A stretch of 64,000 nucleotides of DNA from Eonycteris spelaea (taxonomy: Eukaryota; Chordata; Mammalia; Chiroptera; Pteropodidae), in assembly GCA_003508835.1 (NCBI GenBank), contig PUFA01000003.1, positions 13,679,501 through 13,743,500 on the forward strand, written 5' to 3'. Shown piece after piece: positions 34,344 to 45,939 of this stretch (position 1 is its first letter; every line of letters begins with the position of its first letter). Made by a program: the position numbers and the translations under genes. The notes below the pieces were generated by a model. That model saw nothing but the letters and a program-made list of their open reading frames with translations. It was not told the DNA's origin and searched no databases.

Positions 34344-37300
34344 GGATTATAGGGGTAAGTACATCTATGTCCCAGTGGTTTTAAACTTTAAAAACTACCA
34401 AAACGGTGCTCACTCTGAAAACATGAATTGTAGTCCTATGATTGAAAGCAACCAAGGTTTATAGTAACTTTAAGGGCTATTAAGCAAGTTCCTCTATGAA
34501 TTTAGAGAGTGAATTGTATAAGCATTTAGAATGTGCTGATGATAAAGGGATTCATAAAAGTTGTTATGCTGATTTTATGTTGATGGATGTTTGAATATAA
34601 GGTGAGTTATTAACCAGAGGCAAGTGAAACTAATGTTTAAGTGTTATGATATATGTGTAATTGAAAGTGAATTTTCTTGGCAAAATGGGGAGCACAGTGA
34701 AAGAAAAAATGAGTGAGTTCAAATAAAGATAATAACGCAGATAAATCCATTTGCGATGCCAGTACAAGTAGCCAAGTTTCACAGAAAGCCAAGAATTTAA
34801 TCCCTAAAGAAATCTATTTGAAGTGCCACATAGATTTGTTATATGTTTGGTAGATGACACTCAATTCTGCTTCTTAATTAGATCTTTGCGGTCTTCCTCC
34901 TTCCTCCTCTTCACCATATGTCTTTTCTACCCTTCGCGGGCTGTTGCCTCCTTTTCTGGCTACATATTTGTGTAACTATTGGGTGAGTCAATTACCTTCT
35001 CTTTGTATGCTGTCTTAACTCTTGAAAGAACAGAGCTCTGCATCCGCACCACAGCGATTTGTTTAGAGTTTGGACTCTAAAGACTCAATCTGACGACCCC
35101 GCAACACAATTTTGGACCGAGTGGTGATTAAAAAGTGAAGAGAAAATGATCCATGGTCACGTTTTTGATTCTCCTCTTTTGTTTCTTTCACCTGAGATCC
35201 TGCTCCCTTTTCTATAAACTTACACTTAATCACGATACCAAGACAGAAAGTAGAGAGGAAATGTCCACTTGACAATAGATATCCAGATGGAAACTTTATT
35301 TGGACTTTTTCTTTAACACTGCTCACAATAGTGCTGTTCACACTCATTATTCACATTTATTAAACACTTCATATTATCCTATTGACCTAATCTGGGGAAG
35401 TAGATATATGTAATTTTGCTCTTTAATGCCCGCCCTTGTCTCTATGATAGAAAAATAAATGTTAAAACTACAGAGGGTATTTTCCTCCCAGTTTCCTATT
35501 TCATGCTCAAATAATCATATGTAAAAAAAGATTATCAAAAGAAGATTAAGAGACTTATTTTTGAACATTTTAAACAAGGCTTGATCAAATAAGTATGATA
35601 ATCAATGAACTAAAAAAAAAAAAAAATCCTGAGGCAGTGGTGTTTTATTGGTTAGTTAGATGGTCAAAGCTAAAAAAGCTTATAGCAGAGGGAAGAAAAC
35701 CTTAAAGATACTTGTTAATACTTGAAAGAGGCAGGGTAACTTCAAAATATATTAGAGAGAAAGCAGAATCTTATAGATCTATCCCACAAGTGCGTTTGAT
35801 TCACATTTTACACTTCAGCAAACATTTGAGGCCAGAATATGGAAAGTCTTTCAGCCTCTAATCAGTTTAAACTCTCCATATTAAAAAATAAAAATAATTT
35901 TGAAAACACTATACCATAGAATTATTCACCAATTGTTTTTTTAATCTTGAAGAAAAAACAACTTTTCTCTAAAAAATGGTTAACAAATGACAAACAGAAA
36001 ATGTCAAACAATAAACAGAATTATATTAATCACCTTTACCTTGCACCACTCTATTCTCTGCCAAAACAAAATAAAACAATCAAAAATGGATACTGGGATT
36101 AGAGGAGCAGTTTTGTTTTATTATATTAAAATTTCATAGTATATTTTTAAACAGAAAATTAATGATTCAGTTCAGATTTGTCATGCACAAACTGCTATTG
36201 CAAACATTTCACAATGTAGTTTGTTGGAACAAGTGAATTCCTTAGATATAGGTTATGTTGTTTTTGTATAATTTCTCTCAGTCTCATATAACATTGTTGT
36301 TGTTGAATGGAAAAATGTTAGTTATATTAAAATGCTGGCACATGGATTCATAATTAGTGGAAAAATTACTCCAGCTGCCCTCCCCATTTAAAATGTCATA
36401 TAGTAGCTCTTTATTACTCTAAAGTAATGGTGTTATCATAATTCTGCTTTTGGTCTTCCAAAATGCAGAGATGTATTAAAGATTTAAATGACAATATCAG
36501 AGGTTTATTTATCAAAATTGTAGTTATACAAAATGAAGAAAAAATTATAATGCCATAGCATATTCTAGATTCCCAATTGCCTTCCCAACTGAAATAATAC
36601 ATCAATAGGATAAAATAAAATTGGGATAAATTGTATTGTTTTGAATTTAGCACCAAGAAAGATTAATTTTAAAAGTTTTGGATATGGAAAACCTGACTTA
36701 AAAACTGGTATGTAAATATATCTGGGATTTTTAGCTCATTGTCAATTAATAGGAAGCTATAATGCAATGCAAATAAACTTAGACATCATTAATGTATGAA
36801 TTTTGTTGACATGATGACAAGTCATTGTTCTACTGCATTTTGCATGATATCACCTCTGAAGCTCATGCCTCATTAATGGTTCCCCATTTTTAGGGAAGCA
36901 CTAGCAAAATGAGGGATTCAGAGGAAGTTGCTCAATATTACAAAGTATCTGGAAATTATATTGCTCTATATAGCTATCAAAGAAACTAGCCTGAAGGCAA
37001 AACTATGTCTCATTATTATTAAAAACACTGACAAATAGAAAGGCAACAAATTTTATTTTTTCTCTTCCAAACCACTAAATTTAAGCTTTACCAAGAAAGT
37101 TATAGGATTCTGGTTTTGACTCAAATGAGAAGTTTCGACAATTGAAGAGCTTGTCCTCTTTATCACCCAACACAGAACGCCTCTTACTGAGATAGTCAAG
37201 CAAAGACATATTTATAGGGGAAAAACAGGTTTTCAGGAAATGCTGTTCTGCGTGATGGGTAATATAAGACTATTTCCTTGGTCCTTCTTAGTTCAAAATT

Positions 37301-38109
37301 TTATGATTCTACCCATGCATTGAACATAAATTATAGCACATGAAGTGAGCAGGTGATGAGGAAGCACCCCAGAAACAAGGAAAAATGGAAAATTGCCCTC
37401 TGCCCTTAGTATTTTATCCCACCATTTATGTACTCTTTCTAACACACTCTAATATGCTGACTTAAAAAAATAATAATAAAACTGCCTGTAGTTAATGATA
37501 ATCAATTTTAGAGAAGTATTCATTGACCAAGCCATATTTATATTTATAGAAACTGCATTGAAAGAGTTAATACAATTTTCTTTGAAAAATTTATTTTCTA
37601 TCTTCACTTATTAAACAATTTAAAACTTTTAAATTGATGTAATGAAACAGGTTATTATAAACATCATCTATGTAAATAAAAATAATTACATACACAGAAG
37701 CATGCATACGTGGACATACACATAGTGGAAGAGAGATTGACTTTTATAAACATGTATTAAGGTCCATCCTTTCAATCGATTATCAGTCTGGAAAGGATCC
37801 TATTGACAGTTCGTAAGTGGCATTGTCATTTTTTCTGCCTGAAAAAAAATTCAGAAGAAACAGAAAAGGGGGCTCGGGCAAACCGCTATGATCTATTATA
37901 AGATCTACTAATTTGAAATCAACGGTCTGCAATTTTACACATTCAAATTACTCTAATACAAGTGCCTTTACCGGGTTTTTGGAAGTGTTACTCAATATTA
38001 ACACTGGCAATTTGTGAAGGACTGAAAAAGGACTATTAGCTTTTACAAATCCTGCAAGAGCAGTTAAAATGTAGTTGGTGTTTGCAAGGTGTTTGAAAGC
38101 AAACACTCC
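34344..38109. other. Unrecognised AT-rich sequence
   Basis: About 3.8 kb with no supported gene. Contains an A14 tract near 35611-35624 and one CpG-retaining patch (about 34880-35110). The minus frames at 35063-35347 and 36414-36656 show no recognised domain. Confidence 0.4.
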
Positions 38110-38310
38110 AATGTTTCACAGAGATTGAATGGCAGCATGGTGTGGCAGCAGTTTCAGCATCAGAAGAACCAAAGCGATGTTTTAGCGATACCACTAAATA
38201 TTTGTGAGCTTTTGAAAAAGTCCGATGAATCTCAGTTTCCTCATTTAAAGTCTCAGAATAGATTTTCTTCTCTATCTTTTCCCCAGAGTTGTTTTAAGGA
38301 TCCAACAACA
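38110..38310 (+). mobile_element. MIR SINE, decayed
   Basis: GGCAGCATGGTGTGGCAGCAG at the left matches the MIR 5' start. AATCTCAGTTTCCTCATTTAAAG and AGAGTTGTTTTAAGGATCC match its core and 3' part. The 139-codon frame (38089-38508), the longest in the window, starts in this MIR and runs through the adjacent TTGC/ATTC microsatellite, so it is not a gene. Confidence 0.65.
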
Positions 38311-38331
38311 GCAACAAAAAAAAGGTTTTGT

Positions 38332-38374
38332 TTTGCTTGCTTGCTTGCTTCATTCATTCATTCATTCATTCATT
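38332..38374 (+). repeat. (TTGC)n(ATTC)n compound microsatellite
   Basis: Four TTGC units pass into six ATTC units. Confidence 0.95.
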
Positions 38375-39729
38375 TTTGCCTTAAAAGACAGAACAAAGCA
38401 AAGCATTTTTACCACCAATGCACATATGCTTTGCTTTATGATATCTTAGATTCATTTGTATGTTTTTTGGCTGTAATGACTCAGAAATTGTTTATTTTCA
38501 GGAACTAGAAAAGGCATAACTCTTAGAAGTTACAAGAAAATAGAGCTAGGATGGGGTAGAGAAGGTAGCTGAACTCTTGTGGCAGCTGGAGAAAAATGAT
38601 GCCTGGTATTGTGCATTGTATGAATGTGGATAAGCAGTAACTGCTTCATAATTAAGATATCAGTTTGTGTTGATTCGAGGGATAAAAGCTTGCTCCAAAT
38701 TGACAAACTTTCAAAACCTCATTCTGAGTCCTTTCTAATCAAACCAGCAACCTCTTATCTTTAAATAGCTTTATTTCTAGAGTTTAATAGTCATTTGGGG
38801 TAAAATTATCTGGTCAAGGACAGAAGCTATGATGACTGTGTCTGATCCAGAGTAAATAAGACCTAATGCATAGTTTACAAACAAACAACAACAATAACAA
38901 CAAAAAACTAGTAGAAAAGGTAAAAGGGGAATCAATAACTCCACAAGCCTTCCCTCTAAAAGACTTTAAGTAGCAACTTTAGTTGTTTTGTTACTGAGTT
39001 GATACTTGTAAAGTAAGTTTTGAGAAAAGCCCCAGGCTTAAAAGTTCCCACTGAAAGCTGTGTTAACTCTAACAGAACCTAGTTCACAACTATTTGCGAG
39101 TGACGAAGCTGTGGCAATGTGTGGTAGACAGATGATAGAGTGATGAATAAATGTACCATATTTTTTAATAGGCACTGACTGTAAGAAGATTCTGGCTGCT
39201 CTGGCACATTTTAATGGAGAAGTCCTCTCATTTACTGTATTTCTGAATCCATCGTTATTCATTTTTATTCTCCGCAAGGTAGGATGACCTTAAATAAAGT
39301 GATAAAAAAGGTACCATATTTTTTTGCTAGCAAAACTGAGAATAAAAACCCTTTAATTAAAAGAACAGGCTGTGCCAGTAATAAAATTATCTCAAACTAA
39401 CTTTTGTTCTCCCTGAGAGTCATCAGGCTGTCTGTAAGCTTGCACAGGCACATCTGTGGGCTTGAAGGTCATGCCAAAGCTGCTATCTACTGGAGCCTTG
39501 TTCAAAGATCTCTTCAACCTAAGACTGAAGCAGTGGCGAATTTAAGGCCAATTGTTCTTTTAGTTCCAACAAACTCCAATGTTTATTATAATGCTGTGTT
39601 TGAAAATAGTAGAAAATAGTCAGTCATGGCTTGATGTATGTGAACATTTGACTGTAGAATTAAATTCTTTTCACTGCAGGTATTTTATTACTATTATCTT
39701 ATCAGACTCGTCATCATCATTATCATCAT
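38375..39729. other. Unrecognised sequence
   Basis: No gene or repeat family assigned. Frames at 39038-39277 (minus) and 39404-39619 (plus) show no recognised domain. Confidence 0.4.
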
Positions 39730-39890
39730 AATCATCAATTTCTTGCTATATACTGATCTAGTGGCTATAGAAAGGAGAATAAGTCATATCCTCTCCTCTG
39801 AAGAGTCTATAATTCATTTTGATGGGATACCACATATGCATAAAATACCCAGTAATGATTCTTTATAGAATGGTATCAAATAAAATATTT
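39730..39890 (-). mobile_element. L2 LINE 3' end, antisense, diverged
   Basis: TATATACTGATCTAGTGGCTATAG, AAGTCATATCCTCTCCTCTGAAGAGTCTATAATTCA is in the order of the antisense L2 terminus ('ggcactgtgctaggtgctggggata ... ccctgccctcatggagctta'). Confidence 0.6.
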
Positions 39891-40019
39891 ATGGAATTTA
39901 TGAAAGAAACATCACTGGGAATTAAATCAAGCAATGGGCAATTTATTCATCCATTCAATATTTCCTGATTATGTTATCAGAAATAAATTTGCTGAAATTA
40001 ATGGAAAACCTAAGATTGG

Positions 40020-40240
40020 CTAAAGTAAACAGTTTATTATTATTATTCTCTCATAGTAAGAACCAATGGTAGGTTAACTATGCCATCAGAGAATCAGATC
40101 ATTTCTATCAGTCATTATATCCTTAGTGGGTTGGCTTCAGCCCTTTACTACTATCTCTTGTTCATTAGATATTACTATAGCTCCAGATGGCATATCTGCA
40201 ACCCAGGTAGGGTAAGGTAGTGGGGGTCATGAAATAGTAA
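40020..40240 (+). repeat. LTR-like ancient repeat, weakly recognised
   Basis: ACAGTTTATTATTATTATTCTCTC, GTAGGTTAACTATGCCATCAGAGAATCAG and TATAGCTCCAGATGGCATATCTGCAACCCAGG have the layout of an old LTR-like repeat ('tttattattattctctca ... gctccatggtgtcaggaacccagg ... gctccagccatcacatctgcattccagg'). Diverged and the name is not assigned. Confidence 0.4.
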
Positions 40241-41340
40241 ATCTCCAAAAGTAGAGGAGGAGAATGAGGTAAGGAAGGGGCAAAGACAGGGGAGACCAAA
40301 AAAAAAAAATGAGGAAGTTAAACAAAGGAAATTAAAAGAAAATTATTTCAAGCAGGTGGAACACTATAAGCAAAAGATTAAACGAAGAATGATAGTGATG
40401 TACATTAGGTAAAAATTAGCAGCATACAAAGAGTATCTATTATAGGATATCAACTTAGCTAAAATTACTTATAGTCTACTTTATAAAAGTGGCATATCTA
40501 TGATTCAATTACCAGTAGAAGATTTCTGGGCAAAGATGAAAATAAAATAAATGGGCCAACTGTGAGAATAAACCACACCCAAGAAGTTCCTAGAATTTGA
40601 CTTAAAGAAAGAGTCAAGAGCAGCAGGTAGGCAGGGAGCACTTATAAACATATAGGTTTCAGGATTCAAAGTAAAGAGTAATAGGATCAGAATCTATTCT
40701 TATTGATAAGAAATACTAAAGTCCCACAGGTCAGGCCAAGATATGTGAATGAGGAGTGGTCAGAAATCTGATAGGACTTTGCCCAATAAGAAGAGTATAA
40801 AGTCATTTTTAGCTATTAAAAAAAAATACACTAAACATACAGTCGGTAAGTAAAGGTAAGAGCAGCATATTGACTTGACTAGATCTGTCTTAGTAAGGGC
40901 AGTATGACAAAGACAGAATTTTGTCAACAAAACAGTATTGTCTAGGTTTATTTTTTATTTTATTTTTTTAATTTGGAGCCCAACAGTATATGTTTGGTCT
41001 AAATTAATTTTCAGAAAGGTCTAATTATTCTCCACTCTGTACTTTATCTTATTTTGGACTAATCTTTGTTCAGTTCATGCATTACATTCATAGAATCTGC
41101 TAGAAATGCTATGGCATAGGAGTATATATTAAGGGCTGTACAAAATGGTTTCTACTCAACCATATCTAATAATTCACCAGGGTCTAGTATTGCTTTTCTC
41201 TGTCCTTTGGAGATGCACTAACTTTTCATCCAGCCATTTCTTGTAATCTGTTAGAAATTGAGGGTGATAAAAATGTGTATTAATTTTGTTCAGTAGGCTA
41301 AGATGTTTTCCTTAGACATCTCAGTCCTTTTTCTAGCTCC

Positions 41341-41343
<3 letters not shown>
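40241..41343. other. Unrecognised sequence
   Basis: Purine-rich stretch at 40255-40330, otherwise nothing recognised. Confidence 0.4.

Positions 41344-41382
<39 letters not shown>
41344..41382 (+). repeat. (CA)n microsatellite
   Basis: Nineteen to twenty uninterrupted CA units. Confidence 0.98.
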
Positions 41383-41383
<1 letters not shown>

Positions 41384-41678
41384 CCCTCATTGGTACTCTT
41401 GCAGGGTACTCTTGCATTTTTTATTATCTATTCAAAGTCTTAGATGACTTAACTGTAAAAGTCCACTGTAAACCATATTCTCGACTTCAAAAGGAAAATA
41501 CTTCATTACTTCTATAAAAGGACTTTTTATACCTTATTAGAATATTCTCTATGGTGGTTTGCCTACTTCTGAGATTCAAACATCAGTAAGCACCATTTTA
41601 TACTGACATTTCCAAGGGAGGTTATAACTTTTCTTTACTCACATAGAAATGATCTCCAAGATAGAAAAAAAAAAAAAT

Positions 41679-41796
41679 CAATTTTCTCCTTTATTTTAGA
41701 ACTCCATCTGTTTTATTATTGTAATTATATTTCTGTTAGTATAGTAGCCTAAGTTTGTGTGTATATTTTGTTTCAGTATGGTTCCAGATACTTGAA
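41679..41796 (+). repeat. 118-bp local direct duplication, copy 1
   Basis: Shares a block from CAATTTTCTC to CCAGATACTTGAA with 42521-42639 at about 91% identity (roughly ten substitutions and one single-base indel counted by eye). The flanks are unrelated. A 71-codon frame at 41759-41974 begins inside it and matches nothing known. Confidence 0.85.
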
Positions 41797-42520
41797 AAAG
41801 TATCTGGGAAAAATGAAAATGTTTAATAAAAGTCATGGGGCTGTCAAGTGTGTTTATGTTTCTCTTCCTGTTGATTACCTATATATGGGCGACAAAATAG
41901 CTCTCTTACTAGAAATTAGCTCTCCTTCACATGATAAACATAGAAAAAAATTATCCAAGATAACAAAGAACTAGGTGAAAGTTAAAGAGCATCCTCCACT
42001 TCAGTTCTAGGGAACAGATTTAAGCACAGTCCATTCAACTCAACGTATTTACTGAAGGCCAACTCCAAATCTGCGATTTCTAATAAATCTAATTTGAGTA
42101 ACAGAGGAGCAAGTTTAGAAAGGGTTTATGAGCCTATCTATTATATACTATAAGAGAGTTGTGATTAGATCTGAGTTTTTCTTTTATTATTATTTTTGTT
42201 ATTGTTTTAGGGAGGGAGGAAAGTATTTAGTTTTTAACTTCAGAACAAAAGGCTTGAGAACCAAGACCTTTTTTCCATTACCATGAGACAGCGCTGGAAA
42301 ACTTGTTAAAGGGTATATATGCATTTGAAGATAGTTAGGAGATAAGATGATTTTAACAGAGTAAGCAAATGCCCTTCATCCTATGTTATGTAAATGCAAT
42401 AATCTCCCCTGGGTGCAAGACAGTGGGGAGTTCTTCCCTAAGGAAAGAAAAATAATGCCATCAATTAGTCAATTTGTATTGACCAGCTAGCTACTACATG
42501 ATCCACTGTGTTCCATCAGA

Positions 42521-42639
42521 CAATTTTCTCAGTCATTTTAGAACTCCATCTGTTTTATTATTGTAGTTATATTTCTGTTAGTTATAGTAGTCGAAGTTTA
42601 TGTGTTTATTTTGTTTCAGTATGATTCCAGACACTTGAA
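42521..42639 (+). repeat. 118-bp local direct duplication, copy 2
   Basis: Second copy of the block at 41679-41796, same orientation, start to start 842 bases apart. No inverted ends, A-tail or tRNA promoter boxes are visible, so it does not look like a SINE or a DNA transposon. It is either a local duplication or two hits of an unnamed repeat. Confidence 0.85.
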
Positions 42640-43074
42640 GCTCAAAATATGCAAGACATAACTGGGAGTTAAGAAGAGAGGGGAAAGTAGATATATAAAG
42701 TAATCAGAAGGAATAAACAGACAGTATAAAATGAAGTATCGCAGTGCCTGGACTTAATTAAATTATATAATTGAGTGGAATGAGGACAACCAGAATTTTA
42801 GCAGTGATGTTTGAAAATTCTATCATGAAATTTAACTTCCAGTCCCATGCCACTATAGTTCTATTAAAAACTCACTAAGCTAAACTCCAAAGAGAGATGA
42901 AAGTAAATATATTGACAATAAGTCTGAACTGAGTCTCATTAAGGAACATTTGTCCTCATGGTTATTTATCTAATTTGCAGGCAGTATCAAATATAAATTG
43001 TACGCTTTCTAATATGTATTTTTATATTATTTATTACTAATAAAATGGTTGTGATTTGGGGACAACTGCTCTAG

Positions 43075-43290
43075 GGTAGGCATTGCATCCAGTGTTTTAT
43101 ATGTGTTATCTCGCTTATTTTTGATCTCTCAGGTATTTTATCTTCTCATTACAGTTGAATAACTGAACACCAGGGGAATAAAGCAACATGTCCAAGTTTA
43201 TGCAGTAAATAAATGGAAACGACAGACTCTGAACCCAGAACTGTTTGACTCTAAACCATATATAAATTATAACCATTCCGCTGCACTCTA
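43075..43290 (-). mobile_element. MIR SINE, antisense
   Basis: CAGTGTTTTATATGTGTTATCTCGC, ATTACAGTTGAATAACTGAACACC, GCAACATGTCCAAGTTTATGCAG and CTCTGAACCCAGAACTGTTTGACTC follow the antisense MIR from its 3' end through the tRNA-derived part. Confidence 0.85.
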
Positions 43291-44559
43291 AGACAATTAA
43301 GAGCAGTTCTAATTTCGTAATTTTACTAGTAGAAATAGAGTAATTAGGTAAAATTTTTAAATCCTCATATCTTGAGAATTTTTTTACTTAAAAGTTCCCT
43401 TTTTGTCTATAAAGCCATAAATAAAGCTTTGTGTTTCTTAGAGTTGCCACAAATTTGGAAGTTGTCACTGCATCTGGGAAGACCAACTGTGACTTTGCAG
43501 AACTGTATTTAAAAATATAACCTAAGCCAAGAATTCCTTATGAATTAAGGGGGTATATTTTAGTTTCTGAAAGAGAGGTGTATGCTCAAGGCTTAAACTA
43601 GCAACCCAAATTTTCAAGATCATGGTAGCAAAGTTACTTTCATTTATTGTCTAGAAAAGAAGAAGAAGATAAGAGTGAACTGGAGAAGCTTCCTACCGTA
43701 TTTCACTATTCTGAGAGAGCTCTCAAGAAAAATAAATAAATAAATAAACAGCTGGGTGTCAGCAACACGGCAGTATGAAAGGACCTACAGATCTCTCAAA
43801 TTTTACAACAAATTGGACAGCTACAATTCAACAAAGAATTCCCTGCTCAACACACAAACCTGTCTGAGGGGTTTGCATATTGAGACATCAGATGGTGGGC
43901 ACATCGGTGTGGTCAGGACAGATGGGACTGGGCAAAGAAGGAAGGGTTCTGCAGATGCAGTCTAGCTCTCACCATGCCCCCACTGAATGTCGTAGCAGTG
44001 AAGGGTTGAGGTGCAGCTCCCACTGGAAAGAGGTAACAATTGGGACAGGATGGATGGTACACATTGGGCTGAACCCAGGGGCAGGGGAAGGGATGTGGTG
44101 CAAAGGGTGGCAACATTTCATAAACCACTAATATGGCATAAACAAACAAACACAGATACATGTACCTGCACACCCCTCCCCCCACCTTGCCCCATCCTCC
44201 TGTGGCAGGCCCAACAGTAAATATCCTACTCAGTAGATCATGAAGGGTCAGGAACAACTTTCCAGCCTAAGTGGTCTAACTCCAGCCTAAGAGTTCAATT
44301 CTTTGCAGTTGAACACTCTGGAAAGAATAAAGCCACAGACCAATAAACTTTCATCCCCCTGTCCATCCCTCTACCACCCATTGTTGTGGTTCAGCTTCAG
44401 CTTCTGGCTTCAGGAAAGTGATGCCAAGAACTCATAGGTCAGGAGAATTATAGCCTACAATACCCCACCATAAGAATGGTGCCCTGAGATTCAGCCAATC
44501 ATAAGGTAAAAAGGAGACCCACCCAGCTCCTTAGAGAACATTGGGTGTTTTCCAGCACT

Positions 44560-45500
44560 GAGGCAACATCACCACATAGAAAATGAAAAATCTCCAGAAA
44601 ATAAACTAAAAGACATGGAAATATATGATTTACATGACAGAAAATTTAAAATTTCTATTCTGGGGGAAAATAAACTCAGTGAGATAAAAGAAAACTCAGA
44701 AAAGCAAGTCAATGAGCTCAAAACTATAATTAGTAAACCAAAAGAGTGCTTCATCAAAGAGATTAAAAATGTAAAAAAAGAACGAACATAAATTCTGGAG
44801 CTGAAGGGCTCAGTAAATGAGATGAAGAATGAACTAATATGTTTAGGAAATAGAGCAGACCAGATGGAGGAAGAATTGCTGATGATGAAGATAGAAATCC
44901 AGAAATGACTTCTATGAAAAAAGAGAATCAAGAGTAAAAAAAAAAAAAAAAAAAAAAAAAGTTAAAAAGAGTAATATAAGAATGATGAAAATAAAAGAAG
45001 GAAAAGAGAGGGAGAAGAGAACGGAGAGCCTATTAAAACAAACAATTGACAATAACTTCCCCAAACCTATGGAAAGAACTGGATCCTTGACTCTAAGAAG
45101 CTAACAACACTAATATTATCTCAGTTCAAAAAGGCAAATCCAAGGTACATTATATTAAAGCTTTAAATAATTAATGACCAAAAAAAAAAAAAAAGAATTC
45201 TCAAGGGAAAAGAAGATGGTAGGTAACACATAAAGGAAACCCATAAGAACATCATTGGGTTTTTTAGCAGAAACTACAAGCTGAGAAAGAGTGGGATCAA
45301 ATATTTAAAGTATTAAAAGAGAGAAATCACCAACCAAGAACAGTATATTCAGCAAAGTTATCCTTTAGATATGAAGGAGAAATAAAGGCTTTTCATGACA
45401 TAAAGAAGCTGAGGGAATTTACCCCCACAAAACATGCATCACAAGCGATGCTGAAAGGTGCCCTTCTACCTGAAACAAAAAGACAAAAGGATACAAAACT
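44560..45500 (+). pseudogene. L1 ORF1 remnant (RNA-binding chaperone)
   Basis: L1 ORF1 encodes the trimeric, coiled-coil RNA-binding protein of the L1 particle. The left half (44577-44930) is Glu/Lys/Asn/Leu-rich heptad-like sequence typical of the coiled coil (for example ACTCAGTGAGATAAAAGAAA). The right half carries the RNA-binding and C-terminal region: AGCAGAAACTACAAGCTGAG, CAACCAAGAACAGTATATTC, TATGAAGGAGAAATAAAGGC and AGCGATGCTGAAAGGTGCCC. Stops and frameshifts occur throughout, and an A25 tract (44936-44960) sits between the two halves. It is not functional. Confidence 0.85.
44936..44960 (+). repeat. A25 homopolymer inside L1 ORF1
   Basis: A pure 25-base A run located mid-ORF1 rather than at the L1 3' end. 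Confidence 0.95.
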
Positions 45501-45939
45501 GTGAGTAAGATGAGCAACAGGCAGACAGAAGCAGGAAATTGCAACTGTTGTTCATAATAGGGCATTCAATACTTAAATAAAACATAAAGATTAAAGAAGA
45601 TAAAAGCATAAGAAGAAGATAATAGTTACTTCAATTTGGAAATGAACACACAGTATAAAAAAGAATAATTTGTGACAACAAAAACATAAAAGGGGAGAGG
45701 GGAAAGGACTGAACTTGCATGGATAAATGGAGACAAGATGCAATCAGAAGAAAAAGCACTATTGTACATATGAACTTTATTTTGCATAAACTTAACAATA
45801 ATTACAAAACAAGAATCTAGAACTGACATACAACATAAAGAAAATGTACGAAAAAATATAGAATGTTACCAAATTAAATGAACATACAAAAACACAAGGG
45901 GAAAGAAACAATAGAGACATAGAGCTACCAGAAAACATA

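Noticed and set aside
34320..34600. Possible minus-strand processed pseudogene marked by the T24 tract
   Set aside because: No known transcript body, no target duplication. The tract alone is not enough.
38089..38508. Longest open frame in the window (139 codons, plus strand)
   Set aside because: It begins in a decayed MIR and reads through a TTGC/ATTC microsatellite. No domain, start context or splice support.
43913..44257. 114-codon minus-strand frame
   Set aside because: It lies in the L1 5' region with overlapping frames on the other strand. No known protein.
44569..44931. 120-codon minus-strand frame rich in Phe, Ser and Ile
   Set aside because: It is the antisense shadow of the L1 ORF1 coiled-coil region.
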